In this document: piece after piece, positions 56,191-64,000 of the stretch | How the letters are laid out: each line of letters opens with the position of its first letter | How positions within the stretch are numbered: position 1 is the stretch's first letter | Source: Arachnopeziza araneosa | Lineage: Eukaryota > Ascomycota > Leotiomycetes > Helotiales > Arachnopezizaceae | Assembly: GCA_003988855.1 (NCBI GenBank) | Contig: QYAI01000047.1 | Span: 186,001 to 250,000 of the forward strand | DNA length: 64,000 nt | Reading direction: 5' to 3' | Position numbers and translations under genes: made by a program | The notes under the pieces: generated by a model | What the model was told of the DNA's origin: nothing | What the model saw: only the letters and a program-made list of their open reading frames with translations | Databases searched by the model: none

Positions 56191-56856
56191 TCATGGCCGT
56201 CTGTAATACTCTCTTCGGCGGCCACCATCTTCAATGACAACCCTCTCCCTTTCACTGACTCGACCCGACGTCCTTGGATTGGTTTCATAAGTAATACTCC
56301 GGCTTCGTCTTCTCTCCGTGTGCTCTTCAGCATAACGTTGCGGAGCTGCTGGCGGTGGAGCCGCTCCCTCCACATAGCGGTATGTCTCATATTCGGGAGT
56401 TGGTGGCTCTGGGGGTGGTAGACGGACCCTTTCCCTCTCTCGCTCGATATAAACTTCTTCCCCTCCCCGGCTACCGTGTCGACTCTTTCTTGATACGCTT
56501 GTTCGACTAGCACGTGGGTTGAGCTTTGTATCTTCCTCTACGCTTACTAATTCAATGCGCGGAGGAGGGTGTGGAGAATGGCGCGGAGCGGGGGGCGGAG
56601 ATGGAGACGGAGATGGAGGGATTATGTACTGTCTTGGAGGAGTACGAGGTCGAGGCAGAGGTATAGTCGCTACTGGAGGAACGGATCGCTCCCTTTTGAT
56701 AACAGTTTCGCTTACTCGTGTGCCAGGCCGTCTTGTGCGACGATTCGCAAACACGACTTCATCCTCCCATGCCGGTCTGCCTGCGAGGATTGTTAACTTT
56801 GAAATGATTCGATAAGCAATCAATTGACGCCTGCACATACGGCTCATGAGACACAT
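56191..56856 (-). CDS. Disordered Arg/Pro-rich protein, start uncertain
   Basis: Open frame of up to 221 codons. From about residue 25 on it reads AGRPAWEDEVVFANRRTRRP followed by Pro-rich and Arg/Glu-rich segments (PSPSPSPPPAPRHSPHPPPR; YIERERERVRLPPPEPPTP; ERERVVIEDGGRRREYYRRP). Charged, repetitive and intrinsically disordered, with no domain. Similar short proteins are conserved in filamentous ascomycetes, but I cannot name a function. The first 25 residues may be intronic; an acceptor CGCAG just before GRPAW suggests an upstream exon that I could not place with certainty. Confidence 0.5.
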   Translation of the reverse strand: MCLMSRMCRRQLIAYRIISKLTILAGRPAWEDEVVFANRRTRRPGTRVSETVIKRERSVPPVATIPLPRPRTPPRQYIIPPSPSPSPPPAPRHSPHPPPRIELVSVEEDTKLNPRASRTSVSRKSRHGSRGGEEVYIERERERVRLPPPEPPTPEYETYRYVEGAAPPPAAPQRYAEEHTERRRSRSITYETNPRTSGRVSERERVVIEDGGRRREYYRRP

Positions 56857-57339
56857 CTTTAGCCTATGGAATGTCGTCCTGCTTCAATAAGGGTGGTCGT
56901 TTTGCAGCTCGTCGCAATGTCTCGATACAATACGCCTTGTTTCCCTGGATCTTTCGATGATAGGTCAGACGAGAGCCCGAGGAGGATTATAGAGAGGGGA
57001 CAACACAACGACTGCAGAATATATTCGTCCTCGCGCGCATGTTGGGCTGGGACGTAGATGAGTCTGGAAGGAAGAAGAATTGGGAATCGGGCTCGTCGGG
57101 CACATGATGAGCTGTTGCCCTGCAACTGGGATCCTCCTTAGTATTGGTGTTTTCATCCGTAAATCAAGGCACGCCTTGCTGCCACCAGACCCCTGCAAAG
57201 GCGGTGGGGTGATGACGATACGATACGATAAGACCTTAGCAATCAGGTGATTGTCGGTAAAAACCCCCTTTGGTTGTCAAGGAAGCAGTTCGGTTACTTG
57301 AAGAATGGAGAAATGGCTAGATTATTGTATTTGCTGAGC
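56857..57339. other. Possible upstream exon region of the Arg/Pro-rich gene; otherwise intergenic
   Basis: Minus-strand frames of 77-88 codons here have no clear features. The Notchless gene ends at 57340, 484 bp away. Confidence 0.35.
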
Positions 57340-59280
57340 CTAATGTCTCCAGATTCGTATAGCTTTGTCTTTTCCCCCACTCCCAACCTTCTGCCCATCT
57401 GGGCTCCAGTCTACTGCGTATACTTCATCTTTGTGTCCAGGGAGATCTTTGAAGGTCAGATATGCTTAGAATATTATAGGGTCAGAATTGAGACTTACCA
57501 ACGGAAAGCTTGCAGGTCCGAACATCCCAGACCTATGTGTAAGTTAGTATAGACGGAGTTGATTTCGAAAGGAAAGGTAGAGTTGAGTTGGAGGGACTGA
57601 TAAGTGCCGTATCCTAGAGATTGCAGGTCAAGATGAGAGTTACTTGCCTTGAGAGTCGTGTCTTTGCTTCCCGTGACTAAGAGACGAGAATCTGGGCTAA
57701 AGGCACACTGATACACCGGCGCAACATGCCCTCTCAAAGTGTTTATGAACTTGCCATCCCTAGCGTTCCACAATTTGGTATGATTATCGAATCCACTTGA
57801 TGCGATGAGAATTCCATCAGGACTGAAATGAATAGTGTCAGCTTATTCAAGCTAAAACAACTCGAGAAATTTCACAAGTGGTTATCTTACGAGAAAGTCA
57901 CATGGTTAACCTGTTTTTGATGTCCATGCATTCGAGCAATTGGCTTTGTCCCGTTTGCTGGGTCCCACAGATACATTGTGAAGTCATCACTAGCAGATAC
58001 CAGCCTCTCGATTACTTTACCTTGTATGGTCGCGGCTTTTAAAAATCGTTCTTTTGCTTTGGCAACCTTGCCTTCTTCCGAGTCAGGAATCTTTCCTGTG
58101 TGGTCGAAATAACCTGTTCTAATGACAAAATCCGTAGAAAGAGCAAGGTGGTTAACCCAATGTGCATGTAAATTCAACGAGTGTGCAAGTGTCCCATCTT
58201 TCGCATTCCAACATTTTACTGTCTTATCGTGCGACGAAGTATAACTAGAATCAGAGAGTCAGTGACCCAGTTATCTTGAACATAGAAGCAGCTGGATGAA
58301 TACGAAAACAGAGCAAGCATTATGAACACAATTTAATCTTCACTTACATTAACCCTGTTCCTCCCCATTTAACACATGAGACTGATCCCTTGTGGCCACT
58401 TAGAACCATTTCGGTTGTTTGCTGATTTGTAGACCAGATTCTCACAGTGGCATCCTTCGAAGCTGATGCTAACCTTGGTTCTCCGGCTTTTTGCATATGG
58501 TAAGGCTCCCATGCTAGACTCATAATCCATTTCGAATGACCTTTCATTGGTCTCCCTGACTGCTTTCCTGTCTTTGGATCCCACAAGATGACTGTAGTAT
58601 CCATTGACCCTGTTGCTATCTTGCTTGAATCTGGCGACCAACTCACGGCCACAACCCAGCCTGTGTGTCCTTTTAATGTGTGCACTGGAGTTCCTGTATC
58701 GCAATCAATTATTCTCGCGGTTTTGTCGCCGGAACCCGAGACAAGTCTCGAAGAAGTGCTGGGCGAAAATTGCGTGCATAATATTGATTCTCCATGGCCT
58801 GGTATAGTAGAGCCACACCTAGATACTGCTTGAACTTTGAATACAGCCTGAGGCGCTGCTGATATATTCTGCACTTCTTCTGTGCTAATCAATCCAGGAC
58901 TGATCAAAGTTTTCCAGATATTGGTCGGGTATGCCGTTGTGGTTGGCTCAGATGTCTTCTTATCTGCAACTGGCAACGTAAATCGGTATGGGATATATTC
59001 TGATTCGTCCTACATGACTGTTAATTTATGCCACCTCCCACTGCGGGGCACTAACATCTCTTTGTAAACTGTTTAGAAGGAGCTCTAGATTTTTGGGCGT
59101 TGCATCTGCAACTGGGACTTGTATAGGCACACCAATTGGCAAACCAGTAATCTCATCGAAAAACTGTATTCGTATACTCCCAGCATTGCTAGGAATTTCT
59201 TCGATGTCTTGTTGTTCTCTCGATCGGTCCGCCGCTTCAGTGCGCTGCCGCTTGCTTGGTGGAGGAAGTACAGTCGCCAT
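57340..59280 (-). CDS. RSA4: Notchless/Rsa4 WD40 ribosome-assembly protein
   Basis: Six exons: 59280-59056, 59009-58348, 58244-57891, 57822-57648, 57532-57499, 57446-57340; 518 residues, the normal length. The N-terminal NLE domain (SIRIQFFDEITGLPIGVPIQVP ... DESEYIPYRFTL) binds the AAA ATPase Rea1/Mdn1; eight WD40 repeats follow (GSGDKTARIIDCDTG; GHTGWVVAVSWSPDSSKIAT; MDTTVILWDP; SKDATVRIWST; SSHDKTVKCWNAKDG; SGFDNHTKLWNARDG; VWDVRTCKLSVD; GGKDKAIRIWRH). Rsa4 works in nuclear pre-60S ribosome maturation. Intron 57533-57647 starts with GC (AAG|GCAAGT) and carries a perfect TACTAAC branch site. Confidence 0.95.
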
Positions 59281-59605
59281 TTTGGCTTAGAATCGTGAAT
59301 GAACGGAGGTTCGTTTTAAATCTCTTTGCTTCAACGATATCTTTCACCTCGGATACACTACGGGTTAGAAAGTCTCATTTGAAGTATTGGTGAAAACGAG
59401 GCAGGAAGTTTTTTTTTGGGCTCGTCAGCCTTGTTGGCCCGTGCATCTAGCCTTACGCTCCCTTGTCGTCGGTTTAAGAACTCCTCGTTTTCATGGCAAT
59501 ACTAGAACATATGTCTTCTATGAAGCTTTATGAGAATCAGTTGCTAAAGCTTGAAAGCAGAACTAATCTTTGAGGACTAATCTGCTCCTGTAGCTCGGAT
59601 AAGAA
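59281..59605. promoter_or_regulatory. Divergent upstream region of Notchless and MSH4
   Basis: 325 bp between the minus-strand Notchless and plus-strand MSH4 start codons; no core element identified. Confidence 0.35.
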
Positions 59606-62577
59606 ATGTCCACTCCAAGGCCATCCACGTCTCACTCACACACCTACGCTTCAAGTTCATATCACAATGGTAATACAACCTCGACTTCTCAGCCACTTTA
59701 TGGACAGCGGCCAAGTACTACTCGTCCGAGTACAGCACACCCAAGTAGCGGACGACGATCCCGAGCGGGGTCAACCATCGGAGGTGGCGAGGTTCAACGA
59801 ATTGTCTGTGCTATTAGTGAGGCTCGTGGCATTTCACCTACCGTGGGGATGGCCTTTGTGAATACTTCCACAGGAGAAGCAGTTCTCAGTCAGATTTGTG
59901 ACAATCAATTCTACGCTAGGACTCTCAATAAACTTCAGGTTTTTGAGCCTACGGAGATTCTAATCATATCAACCAGTGGTCCACCAAATCCAAAATCTAA
60001 GATGTACCTTATCGTCGAGGAAAATATCTTGGGAGCAAAAATAATCACCATTGATCGTAAGTACTGGTCAGAATCATCAGGGCTTGATTACATCCAGCAG
60101 TTGGCATTTGTTGAGGATGTGGAGGCCCTAAAAGTCGCAATCGGAGGCAACTACTTTGCGACGTGTTGTTTCGCAGCGGTAAGAGGACTGCGTTACTTTT
60201 CTTGATTCCTTTTCCTTATATTGATGGTTTTTGATAGGCTCTGAAGTTTATTGACCTCAGCTTATCCCTAACTTTCGCATTTCATTCCCTTCGGATCAAG
60301 TATCAGCCATCGGAAGGCTCGATGATGATTGACCTTTCTACGATACAATCTCTGGAGCTCATCCAGAATATCCATAATGCTAAGTCAAAAGAATGTTTGT
60401 TTGGATTAATGAACGAGACACTGACCCCAATGGGATCACGGCTTCTCAGAAGTAGTATTCTCCAACCATCCACTCAAGCTCTTATTCTTACACAGCGTTA
60501 TGGCGCACTTGAAGAATTGACTACTAGGGAAGACATGTTCATACAGACTAGACAAGGTTAAACTGATGCCACATTTCTTACGAATATCTAACAACCCGGG
60601 GTAGCTTTGAAGAGTGTGTCAGACATTGAGAGACTATTGACATGTGTAAGGGATCCACGCGAAGTGTATGTACTTTTACTTAACGCATTTTAGCTCATAA
60701 TCATCCCAACTCAGCCTGATATTCGACATTCAGAGCAAGCAATCAACAATATTCTTATGCTTAAAAGCTTTGTGCAGGCCGTTGGCCCGGTATTTGAAGC
60801 ACTTGTGGGTGCTCGTTCTGACCTCTTAGTGACGATTCGAGAGAATTGTCGTCCGGAAAATATTCTACCAACCATGCGCCTGATAAAAGACGTAATCAAC
60901 GACGATGTCGGCTATCAGAAAACTCCTCTAGATTTACGAAATCAGAGAACGTATGCCGTGAAGGTAAGATTATATATCATTTCCCATAACAGCTCCAATG
61001 ATAACTATACAGTCCGGTGTCTGTGGGCTTTTAGACGTTGCCCGTCAAACGTTCAAGGAAGCAACTGAGGATGTTCACCAGCATGTGACGGATATAAATC
61101 GTAGGAGATCTGATTTTCCTAGAATCTGCTGACATATGAAGAACGGTGTGAGATGAACGCCGAGACATATTATGAAAATGCACGGCGCTATTACCTTAAA
61201 GTTCCGGAGAGTGACTTTGATGGACGCCCCATTCCCGACGCCTTGATCAATCGCTTTCGAAAGAAGGGACACATTGAATGCCACACATTAGATCTTGTAA
61301 AGTTGAACCAGAGAATCGAGGACTCACACCAAGAAGTTGTAATGATGAGCGACAAAACTATTCAAGATTTGATTGACAATGTCCGCGGTGAAATCCCTGC
61401 TCTATTTCGAGTTTGTGAGAGCATTGCAATGTTAGACATGATTGCGTCCTTTGGACAGCTGGCTACCACCAACGACTATGTCCAACCCGAGATTACTGAC
61501 TGCATTGCAATCAAATCTGGCCGGCATCCTGTTAGAGAAAAGGTACGGTGCAAAATTTAAGACGCATGTGTCAAGCTAATTTGATCGTGAAAGGTTCATC
61601 AAGAAAAGTTCATACCAAACGATGTCTATGCCAGCCAGCAGAAACGATTTCAGGTCATTACAGGTTGCAATATGAGTGGAAAGAGTACATACATTAGATC
61701 GATTGCACTTATGACTGTTATGGCACAAGTTGGGAGTTTTGTTCCAGCCTCTTATGCGTCTTTCCCGTTGATCAGTCAACTATTTGCCCGTGTGTCCATG
61801 GACGACAGTATCGAAGCTAATATTTCTACCTTTGCTTCCGAGATGCGAGAAACTGCTTTCATCCTCAGGTAAGACACTTACTAATCTTCAAGATAATCAA
61901 GTTGAAGGAGTCCTAGGAATATCGATAAGAATAGTCTGGCCATTATCGACGAACTAGGTCGTGGTACAAGCAGTCGAGATGGTCTCGCTATTGCTTTGAG
62001 CATTTCAGAAGCTTTAGTTGAAAGCAGAGCATTTATTTGGTTCGCTACTCATTTTCGTGAGCTAGGTGGGCAATTCTCAGGTATCAATCATCGACTCTGA
62101 CTGTTCGCAGCCCAGATAATGTCCGAGAGACCGGGGGTGGTCAATCTTCATCTAGCTGTGGATATGAGCGAAGTGAATTCCATGACGATGCTGTACAAAC
62201 TTGGAGAAGGATACGTGAAGGAAGAGCACTACGGCTTGGCCCTAGCTAAAGTTGTCGATCTTCCACCTCGTGTCCTAGAAGTTGCAGAACGCGTCTCCAA
62301 GGCTCTCGATGCTCAAATTGCTGCCAAGAAGAAATCGTCAAAGGCTTTTGCACTGGCTAGAAGAAGAAAGCTCGTTCTTGGTTTGAAAGAAACATTGATG
62401 CAAGCTCAGAGCGGGCCGATGGAGGGAAAGGTGCTGTTGAGCTGGCTGAAGAGATTGCAGGAGGAGTTTGTTCGACGCATGGATCAGATTGAGAATGATG
62501 TTGATAGTAGTGATGCTGAAGACGCAACTGCTGAGGAGGGGGAGGCCGCTAAGGCGGAGGTAGGGGAAGGAAATTAA
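59606..62577 (+). CDS. MSH4: MutS homolog 4, meiotic crossover protein
   Basis: Nine exons (59606-60178, 60238-60556, 60605-60645, 60694-60963, 61013-61084, 61123-61542, 61594-61868, 61917-62065, 62111-62577) give 861 residues. Ser/Thr-rich N-terminus, then MutS connector, core and clamp. Connector: RIVCAISEARGISPTVGMAF. Lever: RIKYQPSEGSMMIDLSTIQS. ATPase: VITGCNMSGKSTYIRSIALM (Walker A; Cys replaces the usual Pro in GPN), then SLAIIDELGRGTSSRDG (Walker B) and WFATHFRELA. MSH4 pairs with MSH5 to stabilise Holliday junctions in meiosis and lacks the mismatch-reading domain I, as here. The only doubtful point is the very short 38-nt intron 61085-61122. The tail is acidic. Confidence 0.9.
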
Positions 62578-63025
62578 TAATGCCAGAAAAATTTGCTCAA
62601 CCTTTTGATTCGTTCCCCCCATTGTGAAGTAGTAATAATTAACCATTTTTCCTCGAGAGTGAAAAGGGGGAAAATGAATCGTAATTTGAGATGGCATTCT
62701 AGGTCTCAGAGCAACTAACTTCAACCAATGGAAGCTTCATAGCATTATATTGTGTTGAGGACCAAGACACGATTCAAATCCCGAAGGTAACCGATGATAA
62801 AGAAAAATATTGAAATCATTCAAGGACAGTTTCCCCCTTAGCAACTTCAATGAATCCTCTATCGCTGGTACAACGCGTTCTTACTGCTCTCTAGAGTCAA
62901 GCCTTCCCAATTAGGTTAGCTCGGTTCTGCAGGCACAGAAGCCTCGAAGCCTCCTGCGAATCTGCACCTCTTTGTACTTTCGACATCTGAATCAGAATCA
63001 GATTTACCCTAATAATGCCGGAGAA
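62578..63025. other. Intergenic, MSH4 3' flank
   Basis: 448 bp, no gene seen. Confidence 0.45.
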
Positions 63026-63538
63026 ATGTGTAAGCTGATCTATGCCAGCTTCTCTGGCTCAGTTCTTGGATCTGGTTCGAACAACTCAATCTATCTAATT
63101 TGCGCGTGGCTTCAGGCGTGTGAAAAGAAGCACAACCGCAGGCAATACCCAAGCTGCCAAACCCTTGAGAACGGCGACGGCGGCATTCCTCTCTTTGTAA
63201 TTGATGTTGCCAATTGCTGTTTGGTGAGATTCCAGCCTTCCATGCGATACATGGCTCTAAGTTACGTGTCGGGTCCTGGAGATTCTAGCGGCACAAAGAC
63301 AGACCAAGCGAATTTGCAAGCATTGTTACATGCTGGATCTCTGCTCGGCGATGACGCTGGGGTTTTAATTCCAAGAACTGTAGCGGATGCTATGGCGCTG
63401 ACTGGCCTTCTTGGGGTGAAGTACCTTTGGTGTGATCGATTTTGCATCGTTCAGGTCAGAATCTCCTTGTTGGGGAATTTGCAAGCGAAGGGGGAAAGTG
63501 GAGCATTTAAGCGAGGGGGAATAGTAATCCGCAAATGA
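63026..63538 (+). pseudogene. Truncated HET-domain fragment
   Basis: In-frame ATG at 63026 (MCKLIYASF). The recognisable part is MRYMALSYVSGPG, then IPRTVADAMALTGLLGVKYLWCDRFCIVQ: the first two conserved HET blocks, with the usual SYVWG tryptophan changed to Ser and the WVDALCIVQ aspartate region changed to WCDRFCIVQ. After FCIVQ the frame runs into unrelated codons and stops at 63538. A GTCAGA donor follows the VQ codons, but no continuation of the HET domain was found in the remaining 460 bp. Probably a relic, or a gene whose later exons lie beyond the window. Confidence 0.55.
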
Positions 63539-64000
63539 TTAACTTAAGTTAGTTATAAAAGATTGAGATCTTGGTATGACGCATATAAAATCGTTTTGAG
63601 AATGAGAAGCGAGCGACCGCGATTGACTTAGAGGTGTTTGATCAGGTCTTCGGAATTTTGAGTGTATTGATGTTACAAAGAACCCTCTTTACATACCACG
63701 TGATAACCCGCAGCCAGTTATTCTAAAAGGAAAGCAAGCTTTCCAATAATTCACTTATGCAAGCGCAGTACGTCATGTTCGGCCATCAGTACATCGTCAT
63801 GATCTCAAAGAGATTCGAAGAATGTCTTCATCATCTCTTCGCCATTTTGTAAGCTTGCTGTTTATTTATATTCGCAATTATCTGATATTTTGGTCATCAT
63901 TTGGAGCAAACAGACAGATCTAGTACCATTTTTATCTTAGAAAGACTCAAGCTTTGTGTAACGGCACAAGTTCGAATATGGCTAGTCAAGAAGCATATGG
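63539..64000. other. Right edge, no gene seen
   Basis: AT-rich sequence without credible frames; may contain an intron or flank of the HET fragment. Confidence 0.35.

Noticed and set aside
61106..61122. Even shorter 22-nt intron in MSH4 starting at GTAGGA
   Set aside because: Far below any workable intron length and out of phase.
1..64000. CRISPR arrays, transposon terminal repeats, rRNA or tRNA genes
   Set aside because: No regularly spaced repeats, transposase or reverse-transcriptase frames, or RNA gene cores were seen on either strand.

Overview
The window is nuclear DNA of a filamentous ascomycete. The evidence is many 40-150 nt GT-AG introns and fungal-only families: HET domains, a STAND-type N-terminal helical domain, a CFEM-like 8-cysteine ectodomain, DUF3176, a fucose-lectin-like membrane protein and CorA-like membrane proteins. 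Protein style suggests Leotiomycetes (Helotiales or relatives), but that is an inference from remembered families and was not searched. Exon models below were built by hand from splice sites and frame continuity. Every multi-exon model given as intact sums to a multiple of three.

Left part (1-33 kb) is accessory-rich. It opens with the wreck of an NB-ARC/TPR NLR-like gene (1-1838). Next come a hypothetical protein and a divergently transcribed zinc-motif/short-chain-dehydrogenase fusion, an ankyrin protein with a possible hidden signal-peptide exon, a small secreted cysteine protein, a large RRM/coiled-coil protein, a CFEM-like membrane protein, and a fucose-lectin-like membrane protein carrying an in-frame TGA. 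An aldo/keto reductase follows, with a degraded amidase whose 5' side carries a copy of the reductase leader. Then come a STAND-type N-terminal domain protein, a CorA-like membrane protein, an unrecognised 100-residue gene and a 787-residue protein kinase.

Middle part (33-48.7 kb): the glycogen debranching enzyme and NAD-dependent glycerol-3-phosphate dehydrogenase are divergent across a 1-kb promoter region, which fits glycogen-to-glycerol (osmolyte) metabolism. After them lie a decayed DUF3176 gene with three in-frame TAG codons, a HET gene with a long acidic tract, a cupin protein, and DAHP synthase (shikimate pathway entry).

Right part (49-64 kb) is mostly core: cytochrome c1, a lysine-rich nuclear-type ORF abutting (or fused to) an MBD4-like DNA glycosylase, a disordered Arg/Pro-rich protein, the ribosome-biogenesis WD40 protein Notchless/Rsa4, meiotic MSH4, and a truncated HET-domain fragment at the edge. 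Conserved housekeeping genes are intact. The broken genes (NLR, amidase, DUF3176, possibly the lectin and the last HET fragment) all belong to variable accessory families. No tRNA, rRNA, CRISPR array or intact transposon was recognised.
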